Source: JACVRW01 sp963813495 (GTDB taxonomy: Bacteria > Actinomycetota > Thermoleophilia > Solirubrobacterales > Thermoleophilaceae). From it: a stretch of DNA of 64,000 bases. Positions 15,615 to 24,242 of the stretch are shown here, one piece after another; within the stretch, counting starts at the first letter, position 1; every line of letters begins with the position of its first letter. The notes below the pieces were generated by a model. That model ran no database searches. It saw only the letters and a program-made list of their open reading frames with translations, and had not been told where the DNA came from. Location: the NCBI GenBank assembly GCA_963813495.1, contig CAWEZC010000005.1, forward strand, positions 558,001-622,000, given 5' to 3'. Position numbers and translations under genes: made by a program.

Positions 15615-17564
15615 ATGATCCTCGGGGTGGACGTAGGCGGCACCTTCACGGATGCCGCCCTGCTCACGGGCGACGGGCTCGTGACCGGTAAGGCCCCCAC
15701 CACTCCCGCCGATCAGTCCGAGGGGGTGATGAACGCTGTCGAGCAGACCCTCGACGAGGCGGGCGCAGAGGCCGGCGCGGTCTCGCGCTTCGTGCACGGG
15801 ATGACCGTGGGCACCAACGCACTGCTCCAGGGCGAGGTGGCGCGCACCGCGCTGCTGGCCACCGAGGGCTTCACCGATCTGGAGGAGCTCGGGCGCCAGG
15901 CCCGGGCCGAGCTCTACCGGCTCTGTGCCGGGCACCCGCCGCCCCTGGTGCCGGCCTCGCGGCGGGTGGCCGTGCCCGAGCGCATGGGCCCGGACGGGGT
16001 CCTGCGCGAGCTCGACGAGGACGCCCTGCGCGAGGCGCTGCACGGGCTCGAGGCCGAGGCGGTCGCGGTCTGCCTGCTCTGGGGCTTTCTCCATCCCGAG
16101 CACGAGCAGCGCGTCGCCGCCGTGCTCGGCGAGGAGCTGTCGCGCGTTCACGTGTCCACCTCGCACGAGACCGCCGCCGTGTTCCGGGAGTACGAGCGCT
16201 GCGCGACCACGGTGGTCGACGCCGCGCTCTCACCGCTCCTGCGCCGCTACCTCGAGCGGCTGACGGAGCGCGCGCTCGAGGCCGGACTGCCCGAGCCGGA
16301 GGTGATGCTCTCGAGCGGAGGCACCGCGAGCGCCGCCACCGCGTCCGGCCATGCGTCGTGGACCGTGCTGTCGGGTCCGGCCGGCGGCGCGGTGGGAGCG
16401 GCGCGCGTGGCGGGCGCGACGGATGCTGTGGGGCTCGACATGGGCGGCACGTCGTGCGACGTCTCGTTGATTCTCGACGGTGCCGCCGCGGTGGGCAGTG
16501 GACGCGATGTGGGTGGCCGCGCGCTGGCTCTGCCGATGGTCGACGTCCATACCGTGGGAGCGGGTGGCGGCTCGATCGCGTGGCGCGACGCCGGCGGAGC
16601 GCTGCGCGTGGGGCCCCGCTCCGCGGGCGCCGAGCCGGGGCCCGCGTGCTACGGCCGCGGCGGCGACCGGCCGACGGTGACCGACGCCAACCTCCTGCTC
16701 GGCTACCTCGACGCGGACTCGCCGCTGGCCGGTGGCGTGCGCCTCGACCGCGACGCGGCCGAGCACGTGGTGGCCCGGCTGGCGGACGAGCTGGAGCTCT
16801 CGCCGGACGCGACCGCCGCGGGCATCGTCCGGGTCGCGAGCGCGGCCATGGCGGCAGCCGTGAGAGTGGTCACCGTGGAACGCGGCATCGACCCGCGCGA
16901 GCTCACGCTGATCCCCTTCGGCGGCGCCGGCCCGCTGCACGCGGCTCAGATCGCCGACGAGCTCGGCATGCGCCGGGTGCTCGTGCCCGTGGCCAGTGGT
17001 GTGCTGTCGGCACTGGGCCTGGTGGTCTCAGAGCGCCGCCGGGACCTGCTCGAGAGCGTGCTGCTGACCGGAGACGAGCTCACGCGCGAGAACACGGCCG
17101 AGGCGGTGGAGCGCCTCGGCCGGCGCGCACGAGAGGAGCTGGAGGAGCCGGACGCCGAGCTGCGCGCGACCTACGACCTGCGCTACGCCGGGCAGGCGTT
17201 CGAGCTCTCGGTGCCCGGGGAGCTGTCACCGGATCCGCACGACCTGCGCGAGGCCTTCGACCGGATCCACGAGGAGCGTTACGGGTACCGCGACCCCGAT
17301 GCCCGTCTCGAGCTGGTCACGATCCGGGTGGCGGCCGCGCTGCCCGGAGCGGAGCCGCCCAGAGGCGAGGCGGCGCAGGCGGAGCGCGGCCCCAGCCGGG
17401 AGGTACGCTTCGGCGACAGGGTCGTCCAGACCGAGGTGATCCGCGCGGGCACTGCCGGCGTCGCCGGGCCGGCGATTTTCGAGCTGCCGGGCGCCACGCT
17501 CGTGGTGCCGCCGCGCTGGCGCGCCGAGGCCGGGCCCGACGTGGTGGTGATGGAGCGCGCGTGA
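15615..17564 (+). CDS. hyuA: Hydantoinase/oxoprolinase family subunit A (HyuA)
   Basis: 649 aa, ATG at 15615, starting MILGVDVGGTFTDAAL, the ASKHA-type phosphate-binding loop of the family. Other motifs: HGMTVGTNALLQG, LSSGGTASAA, LDMGGTSCDVSL (second phosphate loop), GAGGGSIAW and GPACYGRGG. HyuA with HyuB forms an ATP-dependent hydantoinase, oxoprolinase or acetone-carboxylase-like ring opener. The length is normal for separate HyuA. Its stop overlaps the hyuB GTG by 4 bp. The longer open frame back to 15450 belongs to the preceding gene's shadow. Confidence 0.9.
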   Translation: MILGVDVGGTFTDAALLTGDGLVTGKAPTTPADQSEGVMNAVEQTLDEAGAEAGAVSRFVHGMTVGTNALLQGEVARTALLATEGFTDLEELGRQARAELYRLCAGHPPPLVPASRRVAVPERMGPDGVLRELDEDALREALHGLEAEAVAVCLLWGFLHPEHEQRVAAVLGEELSRVHVSTSHETAAVFREYERCATTVVDAALSPLLRRYLERLTERALEAGLPEPEVMLSSGGTASAATASGHASWTVLSGPAGGAVGAARVAGATDAVGLDMGGTSCDVSLILDGAAAVGSGRDVGGRALALPMVDVHTVGAGGGSIAWRDAGGALRVGPRSAGAEPGPACYGRGGDRPTVTDANLLLGYLDADSPLAGGVRLDRDAAEHVVARLADELELSPDATAAGIVRVASAAMAAAVRVVTVERGIDPRELTLIPFGGAGPLHAAQIADELGMRRVLVPVASGVLSALGLVVSERRRDLLESVLLTGDELTRENTAEAVERLGRRAREELEEPDAELRATYDLRYAGQAFELSVPGELSPDPHDLREAFDRIHEERYGYRDPDARLELVTIRVAAALPGAEPPRGEAAQAERGPSREVRFGDRVVQTEVIRAGTAGVAGPAIFELPGATLVVPPRWRAEAGPDVVVMERA

Positions 17565-19045
17565 GCGGCCTGGACCCCATCACCCTCGAGGTCATGCTGG
17601 GCGCGCTGCGCGCGGCCTGCGACGAGATGGGGGCCGTGCTCGTGCGTTCCGCGCACTCGGCCAACATCAAGGAGCGTCGCGACGCCTCCACCGCCCTGTT
17701 CGACGCCGGCGGAGAGATGGTGATGCAGGCGGAGCACATCCCCGTGCACCTGGGCGCCATGCCCTCGGCGGTCGCAGCCGTGCTGGGCGAGGAGCAGCGC
17801 CCCGGCGATGCATGGGTGCTCAACGACCCCTACCGGGGCGGCACCCACCTGCCCGACATCACGGTGATCGCGCCGCTGTTCTGTGACGGCGAGCTCGTGG
17901 GCTTCGCCGCGAGCCGCGCCCACCATGCGGACGTGGGCGCCGAGGAGCCGGGCAGCATGCCCGCCCACTCCCGCACGCTGGCCGACGAGGGAGTGGTCAT
18001 CCCGCCCACCCGCCTGACCGACGAGGTGCTGCGGCAGCTGGCTGCGCGGATGCGCAATCCGCGCCAGCGCGAGGCCGACCTGCGCGCGCAGCTGGCAGCC
18101 GGGCGGGCCGGCGCAGAGCGCGTGGCCGCGCTGATCGAGCGCTTCGGGCTCGACACCGTGCGCGCGGGCATGCGCGAGACGCTCGACTACGCCGAGCGGC
18201 GCACGCGCGCGCGGCTCGCGGAGCTGCCCGACGGCAGCCTCGAGGCCGCCGACGTCCTCGAAGCCGACCACGGGGACATCGAGCTGCGGCTGACCGCCAC
18301 CGTCGCGGGCTCCGAGCTCACCCTTGACTTCAGCGGCTCGGCCGAGCAGCACGAGGGCAACCTGAACTGCCCCCTTCCGGTGACCCTGTCGGCCTGCTAT
18401 TTCGCGCTGCGAGTGCTCACCGACCCCGACGTGCCGCCCTGTGCCGGCGCCTACAGGCCGCTGACCGTGGTGGCACCCGAGGGCTCGCTGCTCAACGCCC
18501 GCCCTCCCGCAGCGGTAGCGGCGGGCAACGTGGAGACCTCGTCGCGCGTGGCGGACCTCGTGCTCGGCGCCTTCGGCCACGCGCTGGGGCAGGGAACGAT
18601 GAACAACCTGACCCTCGGCAACGACAACTTCACCTACTACGAGACTCTCGGCGGTGGCCAGGGTGCCTGCGAGGACGCCGACGGGCCTGGTGCCGTCCAC
18701 GTGGCCATGTCCAACACGCTGAACACACCCATCGAGGCGCTCGAGCTCGAGTTCCCGCTGCGCGCGGTCGAGTACTCGATTCGGCGCGGCTCGGGCGGGG
18801 CCGGGCGAAGGCGCGGGGGGAACGGCGTGGTGCGCGAGGTCGAGGTTCTGGAGGAGATGCGCTACTCGCTCATCACGGAGCGGCGCAGGCACGCGCCACC
18901 GGGGGCGGAGGGTGGCGAGCCGGGCGCTCCTGGTAGGAACCTCCTGAACGGAGACGACCTGCCGCCGAAGGCCTCGGGCTCGTTGAGCCCCGGCGACCGG
19001 CTGCGAATCGAGACACCCGGAGGTGGAGGACATGGAGAGGCCTGA
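17561..19045 (+). CDS. hyuB: Hydantoinase subunit B (HyuB)
   Basis: 494 aa, GTG at 17561 in a GTGA overlap. Begins SGLDPITLEVMLGALRAAC, the typical HyuB opening, then RSAHSANIKERRDAS, HIPVHLGAMP, NDPYRGGTHLPDI with metal-site residues, SRAHHADVGAEEPGSMP and a C-terminal GGGGHGEA. Works with HyuA on cyclic amides such as hydantoins or 5-oxoproline. C-terminus is rich in Gly/Arg as in the family. Overlaps the next dehydrogenase gene by 14 bp, so the three genes form one operon. Substrate not determinable; a dehydrogenase partner hints at a catabolic route. Confidence 0.9.
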   Translation: MSGLDPITLEVMLGALRAACDEMGAVLVRSAHSANIKERRDASTALFDAGGEMVMQAEHIPVHLGAMPSAVAAVLGEEQRPGDAWVLNDPYRGGTHLPDITVIAPLFCDGELVGFAASRAHHADVGAEEPGSMPAHSRTLADEGVVIPPTRLTDEVLRQLAARMRNPRQREADLRAQLAAGRAGAERVAALIERFGLDTVRAGMRETLDYAERRTRARLAELPDGSLEAADVLEADHGDIELRLTATVAGSELTLDFSGSAEQHEGNLNCPLPVTLSACYFALRVLTDPDVPPCAGAYRPLTVVAPEGSLLNARPPAAVAAGNVETSSRVADLVLGAFGHALGQGTMNNLTLGNDNFTYYETLGGGQGACEDADGPGAVHVAMSNTLNTPIEALELEFPLRAVEYSIRRGSGGAGRRRGGNGVVREVEVLEEMRYSLITERRRHAPPGAEGGEPGAPGRNLLNGDDLPPKASGSLSPGDRLRIETPGGGGHGEA

Positions 19046-19904
19046 GCGCGTTGCGTTCTTCGGGCTCGGAATCATGGGTGGGCCGATGGCGGCCAACCTG
19101 GCGCGCGCGGGTTTCGAGTTGTCGGTCTGGACGCGCACGGCCGAGAAGACGCAGCGCTTCGCCGCCGAGCACGGGGTGCAGGCCGCCGCCACCCCGGCCG
19201 AGGCGACCGAGGGTGCGGAGGTGGCCATCACGATGGTTCCCGACGCTCCCGAGGTGGAGGAGGTCCTGTTCTCCGGGCAGGGCGCGGCGGGGGCCCTCGA
19301 CGAGGGATCGCTGGCCATCGACATGTCGACGATCGCTCCCTCGGCCGCCCGCCGGATCGGCGAGCGCCTGGCGGAGCGTGGCATCGACTTTCTCGAGGCC
19401 CCGGTCTCCGGTTCAAGGCCGAAGGCCGAGGACGGCACGCTCACGATCATGGCCGGCGGCGAGCCCGCCGTCTTCGAGCGCGCCCGGCCGCTGTTCGAGG
19501 CGATGGGCGAGCGGATCGTGCTGGTGGGCCCGTCCGGGCACGCGCAGCTGGCCAAGCTGCTCACCAACACGATGGGCGCGGTCCATGCGGTGGCGCTGGG
19601 AGAGGCGGTGGTCGTCGTGCGTGCGGCCGGAGTCGATCCCGCGGCCTTCCTCGAGGTCGCCGCCGGCAGCGCGGGCAACTCGACCGTGCTCGCCCTGAAG
19701 GGACGCCCGATGTTCGATCAGCGCTTCCAGCCGCTGTTCAAGCTCGAGCACATGCTCAAGGACGTCCGCCACTGCCTGGCCGAGGCCGAGGCGCTCGGTG
19801 TAAAGCTGCGTCTGGGGAGTCTCGTGGAGGGCCTTTACGCACGCGCACAGGAGGAAGGGCTCGGCGAGGAGGACTTCGCGGCCGTGGTCACCGTTCTGGG
19901 CTGA
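19032..19904 (+). CDS. Beta-hydroxyacid dehydrogenase (3-hydroxyisobutyrate dehydrogenase family)
   Basis: 290 aa from ATG 19032, chosen over the GTG at 19023 because GGAGGTGGAGG sits just in front. NAD(P) motif FFGLGIMGGPMAANLARAG at the N-terminus, VSGSRPKAEDGTLTIMAGG substrate-binding segment, and the catalytic lysine in AKLLTNTMGAVHA. Family members oxidise 3-hydroxyisobutyrate, tartronate semialdehyde, or reduce succinic or glyoxylic semialdehyde. Overlap with hyuB by 14 bp places it in the hydantoinase operon, suggesting it acts on a ring-opening product; that is inference. Confidence 0.87.
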   Translation: MERPERVAFFGLGIMGGPMAANLARAGFELSVWTRTAEKTQRFAAEHGVQAAATPAEATEGAEVAITMVPDAPEVEEVLFSGQGAAGALDEGSLAIDMSTIAPSAARRIGERLAERGIDFLEAPVSGSRPKAEDGTLTIMAGGEPAVFERARPLFEAMGERIVLVGPSGHAQLAKLLTNTMGAVHAVALGEAVVVVRAAGVDPAAFLEVAAGSAGNSTVLALKGRPMFDQRFQPLFKLEHMLKDVRHCLAEAEALGVKLRLGSLVEGLYARAQEEGLGEEDFAAVVTVLG

Positions 19905-19961
19905 GCGGTACCCCTTTCGTACCGACCTGCCCGGTCGTTGCATTTGCTACGCAATTTCCGC

Positions 19962-19990
19962 TTGAAAGCTGCGCATTCGTTCGTAACAAT
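19962..19990 (+). promoter_or_regulatory. Candidate promoter for the DUF1802 gene
   Basis: TTGAAA at 19962-19967, 17-nt spacer, AACAAT at 19985-19990. The surrounding 19905-20030 gap is noticeably more AT-rich than the genes around it. No competing signal was seen in this gap. Confidence 0.35.
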
Positions 19991-20057
19991 GGCGCCCCGC
20001 GCCTACTCCTGAGGAACGCAGAACCCCGGGGTGCGGCTATGGAGGTTTCCCTCGTCT

Positions 20058-20687
20058 ATGCCAGTTGCAATGAAGGAATGGGCCGTAACCGTGCGTGCGC
20101 TTGCCGAGGGCGAGCAGCTCATCACGCTCCGCAAAGGCGGAATCCGCGAGGAGAACAAGCATTTCGAGATCGAGCACGACCGCTTTTTCCTCTATCCCAC
20201 TTTCGATCACCAGCGCAACGACCTGATTCGCCAGTCCCACGTGCCCGAGCTCGATCGCGCACTCGAGGAAGGCGTCTGGCCCGAGAGCGATCCCCCCGCC
20301 GAGGCTCTGATCAGGGACGGCGGCATCCCCCAGCCCGAGCGCGTGCGTATACGCGCCTGGGCCGAGGTCTCGGCCAGCTACCTGATCACCGATCCGCGGG
20401 CCATCGACGCGCTGTCGCCCTACTACATCTGGACCACCGACTACGCCGAGAAGCGCCTGCACTGGAAGCGCCGCCATCCGCTCCACGTGATGCTGCTGCG
20501 CACGTACCGCATCCCGCGGCCGGTAACGGTCAAGGTGCGGCCCGAGTACCACGGCTGTCGGTCGTGGCTCGAGCTCTACCGTGAGCTGCCCTTCGAGGGC
20601 ACCCCGGTGCTCTCGGACGAGGAGTTCGAGCGCGCCTCCGAGGAGATCGAGTCGATCGCCTCGGACGCCGTGCCCGTGTTGGCCTAG
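20058..20687 (+). CDS. DUF1802 family protein
   Basis: 209 aa from ATG 20058 (GGAGG lies 13 nt upstream; ATG 20070 and GTG 20031 are alternatives). The opening KEWAVTVRALAEGEQLITLRKGGIRE matches the DUF1802 family, followed by FFLYPTFDHQRNDL. The middle (YYIWTTDYAEKRLHWKRRHPLHVMLLRTY) is rich in aromatic and basic residues. No catalytic motif is clear; function unknown in the family. Stands alone with its own promoter-like sequence between the hydantoinase operon and the convergent NmrA-like gene. Confidence 0.8.
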   Translation: MPVAMKEWAVTVRALAEGEQLITLRKGGIREENKHFEIEHDRFFLYPTFDHQRNDLIRQSHVPELDRALEEGVWPESDPPAEALIRDGGIPQPERVRIRAWAEVSASYLITDPRAIDALSPYYIWTTDYAEKRLHWKRRHPLHVMLLRTYRIPRPVTVKVRPEYHGCRSWLELYRELPFEGTPVLSDEEFERASEEIESIASDAVPVLA

Positions 20688-20751
20688 TCGACCGCTCGCC
20701 GGGCGGCGCGTGCCGCTGCGCGAAGGCCCGTATCACTTCGAGTTGTACCTC

Positions 20752-21648
20752 TCAGCCCGTCGCGGCAAGCAGCTCGTGCCGGTCCCAGGCCTGCCCGCGG
20801 GCCCAGGCTTCGAGCTCGGTCTGCCCCGCACGGACCAGGGCCGGGTCGGGGGCCGGCGGCGGCGGTCCCGCGGCCATCGCGGCGTAGAGGCCCGCGATGC
20901 CGTCGGCAAACTCGTCGCCGGTGTAAGGGCGCATCATCTCGCCGAACTCGCGCGGCTCGATCGTCTTCCATTCCAGCGGGCGTCCGAGCCCGCGGCCCAG
21001 CGCAGCGGCCGCCTCATCCCCGGTCAGCGGCCGCGGCCCGCAGACGAGCACCGGCTGTGACACGTCGCCGCCGATGGCGGCGGCGATCTGCTCGGCGAGG
21101 TCCGCGAGGGCCACCCACGGCACCGGCGCCTCGGCCGGAAGCGGGTAGGCGAGGATGCCGTCACGCACGAGCGGCGCGGACCAGGGCGCGACGAGGTTCT
21201 CCATGTACGGTCCCATCGGGCCGACCACGGTGAGGTCGAACGTCCCGCACTCCAGCGCTTCCCTGAGCACGAGGCGCGCGTCGATGTAGGGAATGCCCAC
21301 CGGCTCGCTGGGGCTCGGCCCGCTGGTGTTGAACACCACGCGGGGCACCCGGGAGCTCAGCAACGCCTCCGCGAGATGCTCGGCCTGGCGCAGAGCCGTC
21401 TCGTCGAAGGTCCCGGGCAGCTGCACGACCACGGCGTCGGCTCCGGCGTAGGCGCGGGCAAGGGCCTGCGCGTCCCCGAGCCCGGCCACGACGGGCTCGC
21501 AGCCCCTGGGCAGCTCGGGCGATTGCTCACGGTACCGGGCAACGGCACGTACGTGGTGCCCGTCACGGAGCAGACGGCGGACGATCGCCGCGCCCTGAAC
21601 GCCCGTGGCGCCGTGGACGGCTATGTCGAGCGGATTGGGGTGGTGCAT
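20752..21648 (-). CDS. NmrA-like NAD(P)-binding SDR protein
   Basis: 298 aa, ATG at 21648 with AAGGAGAC upstream. Rossmann motif HGATGVQGAAIVRRLL and an NmrA-style layout: VRAVAR at the end of strand 2, GADAVVVQLP, FNTSGPSPSEP. There is no YxxxK catalytic pair, as expected for atypical SDRs that sense NADP or reduce quinones and isoflavones. The promoter is unusually good for this window (TTGACT, 17 nt, TATAAG) and is framed by repeats, so the gene is probably inducible by a regulator not present here. Confidence 0.83.
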   Translation of the reverse strand: MHHPNPLDIAVHGATGVQGAAIVRRLLRDGHHVRAVARYREQSPELPRGCEPVVAGLGDAQALARAYAGADAVVVQLPGTFDETALRQAEHLAEALLSSRVPRVVFNTSGPSPSEPVGIPYIDARLVLREALECGTFDLTVVGPMGPYMENLVAPWSAPLVRDGILAYPLPAEAPVPWVALADLAEQIAAAIGGDVSQPVLVCGPRPLTGDEAAAALGRGLGRPLEWKTIEPREFGEMMRPYTGDEFADGIAGLYAAMAAGPPPPAPDPALVRAGQTELEAWARGQAWDRHELLAATG

Positions 21649-21671
21649 CGTGTCTCCTTCGGATCTTTAGA

Positions 21672-21713
21672 CTGTGTTCCGTAGCTTATAACTATGTTCC
21701 ACAGCTAAGTCAA
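21672..21713 (-). promoter_or_regulatory. Strong promoter with paired 13-bp repeats
   Basis: Minus strand: -35 TTGACT (21713-21708), 17-nt spacer, -10 TATAAG (21690-21685). Two direct repeats flank the -10: CTGTGTTCCGTAG (21672-21684) and CTATGTTCCACAG (21692-21704), 10 of 13 identical and 20 bp apart, two helical turns. This is the layout of an operator for a dimeric repressor placed on the core promoter. Confidence 0.7.
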
Positions 21714-21714
21714 G

Positions 21715-21798
21715 TTGACGATACACCACGGCACCCAGGCCGGCGGGAAGATCGTGCGCCAGGACATCTTCAACGCCAAGGACCAGGCGCTCGCGGCC
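21715..21798 (+). pseudogene. Possible C-terminal remnant of an NTF2/SnoaL-like gene
   Basis: The plus frame reads GGKIVRQDIFNAKDQALAAAG, like the last helix-strand part of SnoaL-like proteins, then runs into unrelated Arg/Ser-rich sequence. No start, no upstream domain. It lies directly behind the promoter region of the NmrA-like gene and could be the scar of a lost divergent neighbour. Weak call based on a short match by eye. Confidence 0.22.
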
Positions 21799-21819
21799 GC
21801 CGGCCGGCGCAGCAGGCAG

Positions 21820-22212
21820 TCAGTCGGCGAAGGGCCCAGCGTCGGCGGGCACGTCGACGGCGTGCTCCTGGAGCGCTGCCAAGGGGACGATCTCGAGAGC
21901 CTTCTCGTGGGTGGAGGCCAGCACCACGAAGGCGGCGGCGCCGTCCTCGTGGGCCCTCAGCCAGTTGGCTGCGGTCACGCACCAGCGGTCGCCGGGGACG
22001 AGGCCCGGGAAGCCGTACTGCGGCATCGCCGATGTCAGGTCGTTGCCGATGGATCGCTGATGCTCGAGGAACTCGGACGTGACCACCGCGCAGATGGTGT
22101 GGCTGCCCTGGTCGTCCACTCCGGTACGACAGCAACCGTCGCGGTGGAAGCCGGTCACCGGATCGGTGCCACAGAGCTCGAGCTCCTCCCCCAGGACGTT
22201 GCGATCGGTCAC
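21820..22212 (-). CDS. DUF2237 family protein
   Basis: 130 aa, GTG at 22212. Sequence follows the DUF2237 family throughout: NVLGEELELCGTDPVTGF, HRDGCCRTG, GSHTICAVVTSEFLE, GNDLTSAMPQYGFPGL, PGDRWCVTAANW and THEKALEIVPLAALQEHA. Conserved CC pair and other cysteines suggest metal or redox chemistry, but no function is established. Located 24 bp downstream of the anti-sigma-like gene on the same strand, so it may belong to the sigma factor transcript. Confidence 0.88.
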   Translation of the reverse strand: MTDRNVLGEELELCGTDPVTGFHRDGCCRTGVDDQGSHTICAVVTSEFLEHQRSIGNDLTSAMPQYGFPGLVPGDRWCVTAANWLRAHEDGAAAFVVLASTHEKALEIVPLAALQEHAVDVPADAGPFAD

Positions 22213-22235
22213 CCCACCAGTATCGCGCGCCGCGC

Positions 22236-23426
22236 TCAACCGGGGCAGCACCAGCCCGACAGTCGTGGGAAGCCGGCGCCGGTCGCGCCGGGGTCGAGCT
22301 GGCGCGACACGCCCGCGAAAGCGCGCGGGCGCCCGCGCCCGATCAGGAGCCATTGGTTGGCCTCCGGCCACGCCACGAGCAGGCGCCGGCCGTCCGGCGA
22401 CCAGGCCAGTTCGCGGAAGCTGCCCGAACCCGTGAACAGCTCGCGGCGCACGTCGGCGTCGCCGGCGAGACGGACCCTGAGCACCCGCGACACGCCGCGC
22501 CGGGTCAGGGCGATCGCAGCCGAGCGGCCCGAGGGATGCAACGCCACCGCGCCGGGGCTGGCCGCCAGGCGCCGCTCGGCCAGCAGGTGGCCGTCGCGCC
22601 CGTAGACCCGCAGGGCGCCGGGAAGCAGCACCACCAGCCGGCGGCCGTCGCGCGTCCAGGCCAGCTCGCGTGGGACGGATCCAGTGCGCGCCGACCAGAG
22701 CTGCACGCCGGTGTCGGCGTCGACGGTGACGATCCCCGGGCCGCCGGCACTCGCATAGCTGAGCACGTAGCCCCCACGGGGCCGCCAGGCCGGAGTCAAA
22801 CGCGCCGCGCCCGCCGCCACCGGGTGATCGAGACGCCCGCTCCCGTCCACCACACGCAGAGCGGTGTCGCCGCCTGGCGTGGTCTCCAGATACGCCACTC
22901 GATACCCGTTGCCGCCCGACCAAGCGGCGTGCCCCACCCGTCCAGGACGGGCCAGCGACCAGCGCGGCTCACCGCTCGGCTCCATCGCCGTCAGCCGGTG
23001 AGCGCGACTGCCGATCACGTAGAGCCCCCGAGGCGACCAGCCCACCTGCTCGTAGGCACCGAGGCGGCGCAGGGCGCCGCCCGCCTCGACCACCCAGGCG
23101 CCCGAATCCGACACCGCGAGCAGCCGCCCGCCCTCGGGGAAGCCCGCCAGCGTCGGCCGGGCGTCCTCGGCGCCGAGCCCGGTCCTCTCCCCGATCCACT
23201 CCCCCACCGCCGCGCCGGCGGGACTGAGCGCGGCCACCAGGCCTGCGCCCAAGAGTGCGGCGACCAGAGCCAGGCGGAGGGCCGGTCGGCGCGAGCGCCG
23301 GGCGAGGCGGCGCTCGGCCAGAGCGGCCTCGACGACCGGCCAGCTTCTGCGGCCGGCGGCGAGCTCGCCCGGGGCGGGACGCTCGGCGAGCGCTTCACGC
23401 AGCTCCTGCTCCAAGGACGAGCTCAC
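22236..23426 (-). CDS. Membrane-anchored beta-propeller protein, candidate anti-sigma factor
   Basis: 396 aa, GTG at 23426 overlapping the sigma factor stop by 4 bp. N-terminal 45 residues are helical and basic (LEQELREALAERPAPGELAAG), then one membrane helix (ALRLALVAALLGAGLVAALSP), then about 320 extracytoplasmic residues of repeated WD40/TolB-like blades, for example VGWSPRGLYVIG, LAWTRDGRRLVVLLPG and LAWSPDGRRLLVAWPE. The coupling and topology are those of ECF anti-sigma factors, with a propeller as the sensor part. No HxxxCxxC zinc motif is present, so it is not a ZAS-type anti-sigma. Confidence 0.72.
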   Translation of the reverse strand: MSSSLEQELREALAERPAPGELAAGRRSWPVVEAALAERRLARRSRRPALRLALVAALLGAGLVAALSPAGAAVGEWIGERTGLGAEDARPTLAGFPEGGRLLAVSDSGAWVVEAGGALRRLGAYEQVGWSPRGLYVIGSRAHRLTAMEPSGEPRWSLARPGRVGHAAWSGGNGYRVAYLETTPGGDTALRVVDGSGRLDHPVAAGAARLTPAWRPRGGYVLSYASAGGPGIVTVDADTGVQLWSARTGSVPRELAWTRDGRRLVVLLPGALRVYGRDGHLLAERRLAASPGAVALHPSGRSAAIALTRRGVSRVLRVRLAGDADVRRELFTGSGSFRELAWSPDGRRLLVAWPEANQWLLIGRGRPRAFAGVSRQLDPGATGAGFPRLSGWCCPG

Positions 23427-24064
23427 CTCTCCCCCACGACGTCGCCCATGCGATCGAGCGCTCTGCGCAGACGCGAGTTGACGGTTCCGCGCGGGAGTTC
23501 GAGCAGGCGCGCGATCTCTCCGGGCGTGTACTCGAACAGGTAGCGCAGGACCACCAGCGCGCGCTGCTCGGGGCCGAGCTCACGCAGGGCGTCGAGCAGC
23601 TGGTCGGAGAGCGGCAGGCTGGGCGCGTCCGGCGGCGCTTCCTCGCCCTCGGCGGCGGAGGCGTCGACCTCGCGTCTCAACGTGCGTGCTCGGGCCGCGT
23701 CGATGGCGCGGTTGACCACTATGCGGTGCATCCACGGTCCGAAGGGGCGGCGGCGGTCGAAGCGGTCGAGCGCCCGCACCGCGGCCAGGAAGGCCTCCTG
23801 GGCAATGTCCTCGGCCGCCGCGGCGTCGTGTACGACGAGATAGGCGGCGCGATAGGCGCGTGGCCATTCGCGCTTGAACAGAAGCTCGAGCGCCTCCGCC
23901 GAGCCGCGCTGGGCCTCGCGCACCAGGCGCCGCTCGCCTGCGTCCACGCCGGCCCGCGGTCCCGCGGCGCGCGCAAACAGGCCCGTCCCGCCGGAGGCGA
24001 CGGGCAGCAGAGCCGCGGGCCGATCCTCGTTCACACTGACAGCGGAGCTTCTCACGCGCTTCAC
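23423..24064 (-). CDS. ECF-type RNA polymerase sigma factor
   Basis: 213 aa from GTG 24064; the true start may be 3-11 codons later. Sigma-2 region: LVREAQRGSAEALELLF, RAYLVVHDAAAAEDIAQEAFLAAV, RPFGPWMHRIVVNRAIDAAR. Sigma-4 region: LDALRELGPEQRALVVLRYL, YTPGEIARLLELPRGTVNSRLRRALDRM (helix-turn-helix). The linker is acidic. Overlap with the beta-propeller gene points to a sigma/anti-sigma pair. No clear ECF -35/-10 pair is visible in the 178-bp gap (24065-24242), so autoregulation cannot be claimed. Confidence 0.88.
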   Translation of the reverse strand: MKRVRSSAVSVNEDRPAALLPVASGGTGLFARAAGPRAGVDAGERRLVREAQRGSAEALELLFKREWPRAYRAAYLVVHDAAAAEDIAQEAFLAAVRALDRFDRRRPFGPWMHRIVVNRAIDAARARTLRREVDASAAEGEEAPPDAPSLPLSDQLLDALRELGPEQRALVVLRYLFEYTPGEIARLLELPRGTVNSRLRRALDRMGDVVGER

Positions 24065-24242
24065 CCGCAGTCACTACGAACCCGGAGGGGTCAGAGGTCC
24101 CGGGATCTTGTGCCGTGGTGGCTCACGGGAGCCGAGCCCGCGGCGGACGCTCCCCCCGCGCCCGCCGCGACTGGTGGCGCGCGCTGACATGTTCACTGCA
24201 TCCGTCACCTAAGGCGGCTCTGGGTAGTCGAGGACAGCCGCG

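Noticed and set aside
17279..19678. 799-aa minus-strand open frame across the hydantoinase genes
   Set aside because: It is antisense to hyuA, hyuB and the dehydrogenase, all with clear family motifs; its Ser/Arg/Pro-rich text is the typical GC-rich shadow.
20688..20751. Short protein-like reading (VPLREGPYHFELYL) between DUF1802 and the NmrA-like gene
   Set aside because: Only about 20 codons without start context or neighbours in the same frame; could be chance.
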